DNA from: Chamaea fasciata
Lineage: Eukaryota > Chordata > Aves > Passeriformes > Sylviidae
Length of the DNA: 64,000 nucleotides
Assembly: GCA_029207755.1 (NCBI GenBank)
Contig: JARCOQ010000017.1
Location: 2,802,945-2,866,944 of the forward strand
Reading direction: 5' to 3'
The notes under the pieces are model-generated. The model was not told the DNA's origin. It ran no database searches and was given only the letters and a program-made list of their open reading frames with translations. A program made the position numbers and the translations under genes. Positions 1 through 11,206 of the stretch are shown here, one piece after another. How positions within the stretch are numbered: position 1 is the stretch's first letter; every line of letters starts with the position of its first letter.

Positions 1-3000
1 GCTCCCCAGAGGCCACCTCCAGCTCCCTCTGAGCAGGGTTTGTCACCACAAACGTGCGCTGGATGTGCTGCTGCTCTCACCCTTCTCAGGTCAGCCACTG
101 GCCTTGTAAAACACCTCCCCAGTCTGTGGGCTGAGCGAGCCACGAAGTCCAAACAGAAGTCGGTCATGAGTCACTGGACTTTGAGCTATGCACTCCAAAG
201 CTTTGAGACGTGTTATGGCAGCTAAAGCATCATCAGTGGTTGTGATATTTGGGACATTTTTGTTCATGAATGTACTTGTTTGCCTGAAGTGAATAACTGA
301 TGCTATGTGCCTCAAGAATGCCGTGCATGCCTTTTCAGCAAGGAGATGTTGCCAGTTTGAAGAGCTTGTCTTGCAACGAAAGGTTTGAGAAAGGCAGAAA
401 GAATATTTCATCCTTCAGCCTGATTTCCTACAAACACCTGCAATAATATCTTCAGTCTGACAGAGATATAATTTCTCGTAGTCCGAAGTTAAGTGGCATC
501 TCATCTGCTGCGAAGGACAGGGCTGAGCTCTCATTTTCACTGCCAGGGTTGTCAGGTTGAGCAGGTGGATGGGGGAGAATTTCTACCCTGCAAACAGTGC
601 TGGTGAGGGGCAGGATTTCAGGAATAATCTGCTGGGGGTGCAGCTGTTGCTCTGGAAACACCTAAGCCTGGATTTTTCACTGACAATGAAGCGCACACAA
701 GAGATGTTGCTGGTTAGATACCTCCAACCTGTCTGAACTCGTGGAGTCATTAACTGCTGAGCTGCTCATACCTCTGCTCTGTGTGAGCTGAGGGCACCAT
801 CAACACCCTCCAAACTGGAGCCTCATCCGTGGTTTCACTGAAAATCCTGCCTTCAGCACATCTCACGGAGGAAAACCTCTCCAGTCACCCGCAGCTTGAG
901 CTTTCCAAGCTGGCTCTGTGCTGCTGCGTGGCTCTGGGAGTCGTCCTGCTCTCTGCTGTGTGTGAGATGATGCTGAGCTGCCCCTGGCAGGAGCTGCTGT
1001 GTCCCTGGGGCACTGCACAGGAGCAGCACCAGCCTGGAGAATCCCTGGCTTTTCAGGTCTCAAAAAAGGCAATTCCAGCAGTGCTCCCGTGTCAGCAGCA
1101 GGGAAGGAAACCCAAAGGCAGCAGAGGTTTCCCTGCCTGCGTGGGGGTGGGAGGGTTTGGCTTTGTTTTGCTCTTGTTGCTAACAACGTCAGATGGGGCT
1201 GACTTTCCAGCGGCTCGGGATGAGACAAACAGCCAAGGAAGCATCAAAGGGAATGGGTGTTTTTTGATCAACACTGGAGAGAGTTTGTTTTCTTTCTCCA
1301 CTTGCCCAATGACACACTGACTTGGATGACTGGGCTGTGACAGAGCCGGGTGGAAAAATGTCAGCGGAAAAATGCAGAAAAAAGAGCAAATATTTTTACA
1401 AACGGTAGTGACAATATTTTTTACCTTTGGTCAATCCAAACCAACAGGAACATTTTTTCAGGACAAGCTGTTCGAAACTCGCCATAGCCTGTGCCAAAAT
1501 GTATGCAAAAGGGGAATATGCATGAACACTCATTAAAAATAGTGTTCCTGTGGTGAATATGATGCAGTAAAATTGCATCTGATCTTGTGGCTGGAACATC
1601 TGTATAATTAGCAAGATTCCTCACCTCCTCCAGACAGGGCTTGATGTATGTGCCCTCCCTTTGCACACATTTTTTTTTTTTCCTTTAGGAATAGGAATTA
1701 GTGGAGGAGTTTGCAGAAGCATTTGCTGCTCCACACACAGCTATCCCCAGCAGCACCTTCCCATGCTCTCTACACAAAGCTGTAACCAACTTTTTGGATG
1801 CACCATTGTAAAATTAAGACATCAGATGTCGTTCTGACTCTGTCAGTAGGACTCCTCGTGGGCACCTCACTCATCAGGACCTGAGGGAGAACTCCCCTGG
1901 CATCCGATGAGGAAGGTCATTTAGTCAAGAGCAGGTTCCTGGCAGTTCCCCCACGCCCTGGCACACAGGTTGGTGCCTCCTCCTCTGCCAACACATCTAC
2001 AGTTTCTGCTCTTCCCAAGATGGGAAAGTCATCCCTGCAGGCTTGTACCCAAATAATCTACTCGAGAAATACAGCAAAGGGAGGCCGCTGCCTCCGGAAT
2101 GGCCTAAGAGGGAGTAAACTGAAATATTTAGGGTAAACAGGACATCTGATGGGTCCTGTGCACAGTTTTGACTTGTCTTCTCCTTTAAGGAAGACCCGGT
2201 TGAAATGCACAGTTTGAATTACTACTGTTTGATAGAAACAGATTTATTTTAGCACAGTCCCTGAAGACTGCAAATAACTGCATCATTAGAAACGCCAGGA
2301 GAACCGTGAGTTTTAAGCTATAAAATCAGAATTTCAGATGTGGAAGAAAACACACCAGTGGTTAAATATTTTTACCATCCAGCAATGCCAGTAGAAATTC
2401 TCACCATTAAAAAAAAAAAAAGTTGACAAGGTTTCCTGACATATTTCAATTTTTTCTGCATTTTTATTAGCTCTTATAAAACTATAAAGCCAGAGTCCTG
2501 ATTATACTTTTTTTCTTACCCTTTTGGACTTTTCGCTTTTTAAATCCCTAGTGTTTCTCTTTTCATAAACCTAAATTAGGACTGTAGTATTATTAGCCCA
2601 TATTTAGCAGTCCCAAAGAATAACTTCTGACTAGAATGTGATTGTAAATACTTTTCACGTAAATAAATGCAACCTCACTTTTGGTAGGATTTGTGTGTGA
2701 AACAGCTATGTGCAAATGAAACTAAGTGCCTTTGATAAGTGGTTTGGGATTGCTGATTAATTGGAACTAAAACCAGATGAGAAAATTGAACATATGTTCT
2801 TATTCAAGTTCCCTGGAGGATTTATCAGGGAGCTTGGCATACATTAATAATTGCTTGGAAGGGATTTAATGGCTCATCTTGTAGTTTTGCACATGCGAAA
2901 CAATCAGTCAATATAAAAAGCATGGTGTCATCTGTCTCTGTTAATTAGGAAGCTCAAACGCCTTTGATAATAAGGGTTAGTAATTAAGCTACAATTCCAA

Positions 3001-3360
3001 AGGAAGCGTTTGGGTTTGCCACCTCAGGATCCATCAGAGGCAGGAGGAAGGGGGGGAGTGCTTCCAGAAACCTTGAAATATTCCTGGTTTATGACAGCTT
3101 TCCTGCACTAGCACACGGGCAGGCTACCGGGTGCTCCCAGAGGGCAGAGCAGGAGTGCTGGGGATGCTCCCTGGTGCTCACAGGGCACCTCTCCCCAGGT
3201 CACATCACACAGGAGCTGCGTGCCTGCTGCAGCAGCATCGCTGAGATCCCCGGGGCTTTGCTGTCCACCCCAGCCCCTCTCGCCGACGGCCCCAGGAGCT
3301 CTGCAAGCTCTGCGTGTGACTCCCTTGTGCCGTGAGCAGCGTGTCCCTGCCGTCCCTCAC
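1..3360 (-). other. BMP7: BMP7 intron 2 (partial, runs off left edge)
   Basis: Non-coding stretch downstream of BMP7 exon 2 on the minus strand. The donor reads AG|GTGAG at 3361/3360. I found no match to the next expected BMP7 exon, so exon 3 must lie left of position 1. The open frames here (for example 829-1320) show no family resemblance and overlap each other on both strands. The segment around 2690-3010 keeps an AT-rich, motif-dense look and is listed separately. I see nothing else that I can name. Confidence 0.85.
2690..3010. promoter_or_regulatory. Candidate conserved enhancer with repeated TCF/LEF-like sites
   Basis: The exact 10-mer CCTTTGATAA occurs at 2729-2738 and again at 2961-2970 and matches the TCF/LEF core CTTTGAT. 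Between and around them are TAATTA-type homeodomain sites and a near-octamer (TGCAAAT) at about 2711. That this is a regulatory element of BMP7 is an inference from motif density and intronic position; conservation was not tested. Confidence 0.3.
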
Positions 3361-3553
3361 CTTCCCGGGTGCTCCTGCAGGACCTGGTAGACGCTGATCT
3401 GGAAGGTCTCGTTGTCGAAGCGCTCGCGGATGTAATCCTTGTAAATCCTGAACTCGGCCGCCGTCACCGCCTCCCCCTCGGGGATCCGGGAGAGATCAAA
3501 CCTGAACTCTCGGTAGTGGCAGCGCTGGTGGTGGAACTCTCTGTCATGCTCCA
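3361..3553 (-). CDS. BMP7: BMP7 exon 2 (prodomain)
   Basis: This 193-bp internal exon encodes residues 145-209 of bone morphogenetic protein 7, counting from the start chosen at 27342. On the minus strand the acceptor is TTCTGTTCCAG|TGGAGC and the donor AAG|GTGAG. It begins in phase 1 (completing a Val codon, G|TG) and ends in phase 2 (AG|). The peptide contains [26 protein letters not shown] and VYQVLQEH, hallmarks of the BMP5/6/7 prodomain. BMP7 rather than BMP5 or BMP6 is supported by close agreement with the human BMP7 prodomain and by SPO11 next door. An N-glycosylation sequon (NET, near residue 192) is kept. In known biology the prodomain folds and carries the C-terminal cystine-knot ligand, is cleaved by furin-type proteases, and stays non-covalently attached. 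A cysteine sits in the segment [10 protein letters not shown], where I recall tyrosine in the human protein. Confidence 0.96.
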
Positions 3554-4429
3554 CTGGAACAGAAAACAGCCCATTAGCCACCTGCTTTGCTCCCCTTCCC
3601 CTCGCCCATCAAACACGCTCGCGGGTTGCCACAACGGGGCAGGAATATCTGATCGCAGCATCTCACGGGCTGCTCGGATCATTCGAGCACGTAGGAAAAG
3701 GAAATACCTGCCTCTATCTGGGCTATTACAGGCATATATGTGTTTATCAGGCTCCCTTTGGAACAGTTTTACAGTCGGCTGGTACAGGGGGCCATTGTGT
3801 TTTAATGATTTTTGGCAGCTTTGTGCTTGACAAGTGACTCTGGACACTTGCCACCGATAACGGCCGAGCTGCTGTGGGAAGGAGCTGAGACAAACAGATG
3901 GGGCTTTTCAGGAGAGCTGGTTCTCGGCCTGGCTCTGCTTCTGACAATCACACACACACGCATACCCACACACTGCAGACACAAATTCCAGCCCTCGAGG
4001 CTTTTCATGCCAGGGAGACACATTCGATGCCAGCTGAACTCATCACAAGCTCACGGCTCCGCTCCGTAGGGTCAAAGATTTCGTTTTCAAGGCTCTTTAG
4101 TGATCAGGGCTGTGAAGCAACTGTTCAAAGTGAGGGCTTTCTTCCTCCTCCCAGCCCTGACTGTGAAATAACAAGTGCCAGATCCTCCCAGGCCGGTGCT
4201 GGGATGTGTGTTATCCCACGGGGTGACAGGCCTGCCTGTCCCCTGATGGACGGCTGGTGGTCCCGTGTAACCCTGGCTGTGGGTACAGAGGCAGGGGGTC
4301 AGTGCTGGGAGCAAACAAAGACTTCAAGCCCGTCCCTCCACCAAGGGGGAGGAGAGGTGTCAGTGCCCCAGCCCAACACAGGAGGCAAGGCACCCTTCTT
4401 GGAACAAATTCCAAATGAAACAGACAAGT

Positions 4430-4575
4430 CAGACAAAGGAAAAGGGGGAAATGGAGGTATGAGGGGATGAACTGACTCGCCCAAGGTCACAACGCATGAC
4501 ATTTTAAGAGCTGAGGTTTGAACCGGGGACTTCCTATATGTCCCAGTCCTGTCGTCTGTCCACTTGACCTCTCTG
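4430..4575 (+). repeat. MIR-like tRNA-derived SINE relic
   Basis: The run contains GCCCAAGGTCACA, then GAGGTTTGAACCGGGGACTT and a cytosine-rich tail ending in a CCACTTGACC-like block. This order (gene-body core, AAGGTCACA box, GAACCnGG box, CCACT block) is that of the amniote MIR/core-SINE family. It is diverged, so it is an old fossil. Confidence 0.65.
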
Positions 4576-4643
4576 CAGCTTGACTGCACAATTCAAGTAG
4601 TTAGCTCTGAGATTTCCTTGGCAAAGAATGTGTGTCTTTCTGT

Positions 4644-4715
4644 GGGCCTGATTTTCTTCTGGCAGCAGCAAATCCATTGTGTAAATCCATTGACTTAAAG
4701 GGAATTACTCCTGAA
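4644..4715 (+). repeat. GGCCC-ended palindromic relic, copy 1
   Basis: Begins GGGCCTGATTTTC and continues to GTAAATCCATTGACTTAAAG and GAATTACTCCTGA. The same word order recurs near 20.44, 20.87 and 47.73 kb, suggesting a diverged family of short inverted-repeat elements. I cannot assign a family name with certainty. Confidence 0.4.
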
Positions 4716-7700
4716 AAAGAGGAGTTTCAAGCCCCTGGTTCTGGAAAGTGCTGTTTAAACTTACAGCTCTGCGTGGTGCAAACACAGACCAGCACTGGGC
4801 AGGGTGTCCCCGTGGCAGGGACAGAGCGTGGGGAGGCTCTGGGAACTGTGTCCAAGCATGGAGCAGGTTCAGCCCTGCTTTGCTGGCCCAGGCTCAGCTG
4901 TTGGCCATGGACTCTTCCTCCTCTCTCATATCCCTTCTGTGAGGAGTCCAGTTTGCCACTGTGTGATTGCTGCTCAGGGAAATGCTTCAGAGCTCTTACT
5001 CATAGCTGGGATTCGTCTTAGAGGAGTTTTTTAGGTATGAAACCTCTAAACTTTCCAAGACAAAGGTGATTAAGTTTAGCAAATGGTTTTATATGTTGCA
5101 CCTCTACTAAAACATCTCAGGGACAACACTCAGTGGCTCATACCCTGATGAGGAGGAATATTGTGAATATTCACCAGTGTTTGTAAAAGACTTGGCAGGC
5201 TACAACTGCCCCGGACGTGCTAGCAGCACTATTAAACGTGCCTCAATCCCTTTCCTCCAAAGCATTCCTAATAGAATAAGATATAAAGAGCATAATTTCA
5301 GTTTCAAAGGAATTTATCTGCAGCTAAATTAAAAGGGAACGGAAAAATACTTTAATATGGACACACTCCTTTAACCACAAATGTAGAAGAATGAGTATAA
5401 TGCTGTGTGGGTTTAGTTGCAGCTGTTAGCAGTAGGATGTAGGAATACAATTTGCTTCCAAAGACATGGGAAGGCTGAATTTCCAGAGGGAGGTGGGTTC
5501 ACTTTTTCAGTGCGTGTGTGATGACAACTACATCAACCAACACTGGCCTTTAGCTGCACTTTAAACACAAGGTCTGACAACAAGCACATGAAGATGAAAC
5601 TTTTTGGGGTGCTGCTAAAGTTCACAGCAATTCCCACTGCTGAGCCCTAGAAAAAACGTGTCGTGTTAGTATGAAAAATTAACGGCCGGGGTCATAAAAT
5701 AAAGAGCCCCAAAGTTTGAACTTTCCCATGCTTTGCAGATGTTTGGATATAGGGTTTTGGCCTGAGCCATCTTTAGTGTTAAAGCAAACATTCCTGTGGC
5801 TATAGTCATTAAGATCATGAAAATATGTGGATATGTAACTGAAGAAAGAATCCCAAGAAACCCTTCAACTCAGTGTTTATTGTTTTTCCCCTTTTTCTTT
5901 GCACTCTGGACCTATCTGCTGACCCAGAAGTAACAAATCCTTTCAGAACTAATTTATGAGAAACACTGACCCTGAATCAACATCTGTTAGATGACTGCAG
6001 TAAATCTTATTACATAATTAAACACCCAAAATCTATGTTAAAATAACGTTAAGGGTCTGACTCGAACTCATAAAAGCAAGACTCTTCATTATGAAGGCTG
6101 AAATCCTATCCCTAAGTCATGCTGCTGTGTGTTGGTATTGGGGAACATATGGTACAGTATATCTGATCAAGCACTTTTTGCAGACCCCTGTAATACCTTA
6201 AGCACAACAGCACGGGGTAAGCAGGGGAGCATTCAAGGAGCCTGAGTTTCCTGGGTTTGATGGGTGTTAGACCTTTGACAATGCTGCAACTGGGTCATTT
6301 CCAGTTAATTACCTGAGGAGCTGGAAGGGGGAGAGTGGGGGGGGGGAGCTTAAAAGAAAGGCAGGGGGGAATAGTGGTATTTTAAGTGTTCACTGAAACA
6401 GTCAAGAGAATTGCTGCAGCTCTTTGGATGTGACTGCAGTTCCTCCATTAGGTTTGTAAAATCCACCATCCCGATTGACACAATGACCATAAGAAGAACC
6501 TTTTGGTCGTTCTTGAAGGACTTGGTCTCAGCTGTTTGTTAGCCATTAACATTAAATTAATGTGAAATTCTCCCTTAAAAGACAACAAGCATTTTGAATA
6601 TTTGCTGGATATGCTTCATAGCCCTTCTGCCCACAGAACTTCAACTCATCTCTGTGCCAGGCTCATAGCTCTCACAAATCTACTACCCAAAGGCTTTGGT
6701 GAACGGTTTCAGCCCAGATGCTAATTTCAAACATTGGAAATTCCAGCTCACAATTCAAATGCCTTGGCAAGGCAGCTGCTTGGAGAGGAAGCCAAAGCTC
6801 TGGATGTGCAATCAAAGGTTATAAAATAGGAAAAGGAAGAACACCCTTGAAAAAATAATTCTGCTATGAAACCGACTGTGCGCCTTGACTGTGGGAAAAG
6901 AGTGCATTTCCTCTCCTTAAAAAACAATCCAAAGTCACTCGCAGGTGATGCATGTGTAAACACAGAGCTGGTATTGCATTTTGGAGGCACAACCACTGCA
7001 GGCAAATTCTGGCCTAATTTAACACAGGGCTCAACATTTGCTGGCGTAAAAATAACCCTTGGCATGGTGAGCTGGAGCTGTGGCGGATGGGGATCATCAG
7101 ACACTCCCTCTGGCGCCGTCCTTGGGAAAGGTGGAGATGATGGGAACTCAGAGCTGTGGGATGGAGGAGGACACCAGATGCATGAGAAAATAAGGAGGAC
7201 ACCAAAAATGGTGGGGGGACAATTTAGGTGATGCAGCCAAAACAAGGAATGTCTCGGGCTGGTGGTTATCAGTAACCTGGCCACACCTGTCACAAATATT
7301 CAAGTCAGATCAGCACCTTTCCAAGTCTGGCCTTGCCTATCTGAGCAGGATCTGAGTGCTGCTCTATCTGATACTGAGAGGGCTCCCAGCTCTCTGAAGT
7401 CCTTTGTCTCTCCAAGCCTCTGTTGTGGCCTGATGGTGATGCAAGAGGGGGCAGGAGACAGTTGTGCAACTGACAGGGATGGTTAAAAGAAAACAGGATG
7501 GATACATGTGCTCAGGTGTGAAGTAGCCAGGTATCAGATCCAAAAATATGGGAAAGCTGGAGATAAAATGTCAACAAATACTGGGTGCTTGTTCTGACGT
7601 GTGCTGAAGCTACAGAACTTAAAAACATTAGCATGCAGGGATGAAAAGGTGTAGCTGTTGATATTTTGAACTTGGAGCAATACAATTAAAGCCAGCACCA

Positions 7701-10700
7701 AAAAAATAATGTTGGACAGAAAACCTGGTGATTTAGCACCCCAGGTGCCCAAACCTCCAAAGCAAGTGACACATCAGCATAAAGCTGGAAACTTAAACCG
7801 ATCCCACGTTTGGTCATTTTCACAGCAAAGTGCATTGACATTAGAAATAAGCAGCCCAGCTGTTTGCAGCTCCTTTGTAAATCTCTGCTGGCAAGTGCAA
7901 AGCCACCCCGAGCTAATTCTGCAAACGCTGGTTGGACCTCTGGGTTTGTGTCAGGCGTTGCTGGTGACAGCAAGGACCATGGTGAGGCACAGCTTGCAGC
8001 ATTTGTTATTTCTTCCCCAAACATCCCAGCTCAGCCCCGGGACCCAGCACAGCAGCACAATGTCAATCACCAGCCCCACGTGATGAGCGAAGGGCTGGTG
8101 AATCTTTTCCCAGAATGACTTTTTTTTTCCCCCAAGAATGACTGTGTTAAAAAATAATTATTACCAAAGCGTTAAAGAGCTCATCGAAATGCCAGGGAAG
8201 TCAACAGAAATATTTTCACTAATTTCAATGGATTTCATGGGAGGCCAATCTCCCTGCTTAGGTATTCTTACTCTCTTGTTTTCTGAAGATGCAAAAAACT
8301 GCGTTTCAGTAAGAAACTCAACATCAGATGAACAGCCTCCAATCTCAGGCTGCCAAACTGGGAATGCTTTGGTAACTCCACACCTCTTCCTCCCTGGCAC
8401 ATTTGGGTGATGCACTTAGGATATACTTTGAATATATAAACAAGTAAAAACTTAAAATTTTCTTGTTAACGCTTTCAGCTGATAATATGTTAATTGTTTT
8501 TATAAGGCACTTTGAGAGCAGTTGTCTCATTTATTGTAGTGCTTACAACAATCAGAGCTACTTGTTTCTCATTTACAATGGAAAAAGGCACCAGAAGGAA
8601 TGTGCAGTAGGGTGTCTGTAACTTCTTCACTCCCAAAAAAGGCCAGAAGGGATTTGTAAAGGACTTTAATCTCAAATAGATTAAAGGTCCCGAATTCCTG
8701 AGACTGAAAGATAAGTCAAAGGAAAATAGATTCCAAAAGACAACACCCCCTCGCCTCAGCCCCTCAGCCAGGCTGCTGCTGAGCCATCAGCAGTTGCCTG
8801 ACAAACCCCTCAGAGATTTGAATGCCAAAAAAAAATCTGCCACACTCTGGCATTAACAGGTTTTCGGAGACTACCTGTGTGGTGAGTTTAGAGGGTAGGA
8901 AAGTCTTTACCTGCTTTGTCCCCAACTACTGCAGAGCTACGGAAAATGGGCACTGCTTCTTCAGAGGTGGCCGAGAGCTGCCTGGATTGTCCTGAGATCC
9001 CGTGGATTGATCCCAGCCTCGGAGTTTCCATGAAAGAGCAAACCAAACTCTGAATGACACATCTGCATCCAGAGGTGCAAAGCTTCATTTTCCCAGAAAA
9101 TTTCCCTTTATTTCCCTTCAGTGTCGCCCCCTGAGATCGAAGCCAAAGCTTCAGAACCTCTGCTGCACCATTTCAGCGCAGAGCAGGAGATTCCCAGACA
9201 CCAGCTGCCCTGGGACCAGCTCCACCTGAGCCCTGCCACCCCTTCCAGGCTGTCTCCCAAAGGGAAGAGAGCATCTCCTGTACCTCCTGCCTCGCCCTCC
9301 TGTCTCCCTTGGGAAGTGTCTTCAACTGGAGAAAAATGTTCCCTTCCCCAGCTGAGCATTGTGGGTGGATGCTGTCCTCTCCCAGCTCCCCCGAGCAGCG
9401 TGGCAGCAGGACCAGGGACCTCCCAGCAGGGCAGGAGGGAGGCCAGGGCCACCCCTTGGGCTCGGGGCTCGTGGTGCTTGTGAAATTGAGCTGTAAATTT
9501 TCGACGTGCCGAATCCGAGACCTCTCGATGGGCTCCTAATTAACAGGCATTAAATGTTCCCCCTCTATAAACTGCACTTCTTTGTCTCTAAATTGGTGGA
9601 TAAAACCGTGGCGCTTATGAAATATAGGCCTTTTTCTCCTTATGTTGCTGAGGTTCAAGAAGGAGGAAAGCAATTAGAGGGAGGATCCAGCGGTCTCTGC
9701 AGCTGAAAGAGCCCACTGGGCTCAGCAGGACGCCTGGTTGAGCAAGAAATGCGAGGTCAGTCCTTAGATTTTTCCGAGGAAAAGGGGGACTCTAATAAAG
9801 ATTATTGCAATAATGTCATGCCAGGCCACAGCCTGCGAAGGCACATGTTTCCCTCCTCATTGTGCTTGACAGTAAGAGTTACAGGGGCAGCGGCAGGAAA
9901 TTTATGATGGCAAGAATTTGGGAATGCAAAGTTCTGTGATTGGTTTTCATTTGTTTCATTCTCTCGGCTTCATGATTTACATGCTGACATTAGGCAGCTA
10001 AAGCAGCAGTTACAGAAATATTTGAAGAAATGGTTGAAGAATATGAATTGGGAGTTCTATAAATGGAGTAGAGCAAATGTCCTGGGGTGTGTGATGGGCT
10101 GTATTTTTAATTTTTTTAAACAGTGATAAAAACAGTATTTGGAGGGCCTTTTACATGGAATAGTTGCAGCTCTCCAAGTCATCTAGAAGCTAGTGCAGGG
10201 TTTTGGAGAAACCTAAGGAAAAACAAATACAGCCTAGATTTTGATCTGTGAGACAAGCTTACTAGAAAAATAGCTCGTGGTTTTTCTATAACTCATTAAT
10301 GCATCCCATCACTGGGGATTGCTGCCATCCTGCCACTCCTAAAAACACAGCCTGTCCTTGGGCCACAGGACCAGCGCCCCCAGATATTTGGGGGGCTCTG
10401 GGCTGATCTGCCCAAGCCCTGCCCTGATGCCTTGTCCCCGTGTGCCCTTTGCTGAAGGGGCTGCTCTGAGCCAAGGTAGAGCTCAGCAGAAGGGAACCTG
10501 CCCCCAGCTGCTCCCTGCTCATGGGCCCGTTTTACAGCCAGGTAGAGGGAGGAGAAAGTGATAAACTGCTTTCTTGCATGGTAAATTCAGTGTGTGCCAG
10601 GGCAAAGTCCTGCCCCATCCATGGGTGGAGAGAAGGACTAATGCATTAATTTCAAAGAAGATGAAAACCAGGCTCCATAAATCCCGATCCCCAAACCCAG

Positions 10701-10768
10701 AGGTTGGAAATTCTTTAGTGCTCACTCTGCAAAGTGATCTGGGGTAAGCATTTTTTGCTTCGAAAGGG

Positions 10769-10788
10769 AAAAAAAAAAAAAAAAAAAA
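10769..10788. repeat. Poly-A tract (20 A)
   Basis: Twenty consecutive A after CGAAAGGG. No clear retroposon body precedes it, so it is listed as a simple homopolymer. Confidence 0.85.
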
Positions 10789-11190
10789 CCTCTGGAGTTA
10801 ATATTCTCCCTTTAGCCATCACTTCATTTTTTCAGCTTTCAGCATGAAGCTGGTATTGCCAGCAAGACCACCTAGCCACAAACCCAGCAGGGAGCTTCCA
10901 AAATTCCTCTAAACACTGACTCCTTGTTATAAATTGAGAAGTGGTAATAGCAGCAGTGCATATCACATCTGTGCCAGGCTTCGGGCCTGGGAAGCAGCAG
11001 CCTCCCCACTGCAGCACACAACTTGGAAAGATCCTTTCAGTCCACACATGGATCAGCATTAGCCATTTCTTTGTCAACAAATCCCCTAATACGTAGCCTT
11101 CCTATCATGTACAGATGTGCAAAAAATAATGGAATACTGTACTACAAGATTAAACACTTTAATGTCAGCATGTGTGTTGCATGACTCGGA

Positions 11191-11206
11191 ACAATGGTAT
11201 CATTGT
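11191..11206. promoter_or_regulatory. Paired inverted SOX-type site
   Basis: The sequence ACAATGGTATCATTGT consists of two inverted ACAATG half-sites separated by exactly four bases. ACAAWG-N4-CWTTGT is the arrangement described for dimer binding by SOX8/9/10 proteins. It lies in BMP7 intron 1. That it regulates BMP7 is inference. Confidence 0.4.

Noticed and set aside
829..1320. 163-codon open frame in BMP7 intron 2
   Set aside because: Overlapped by frames on the other strand, no family resemblance, no splice context; most likely chance.
3898..4470. 190-codon open frame in BMP7 intron 1
   Set aside because: It includes a CA-rich stretch and runs into the MIR-like SINE; no coding signature.
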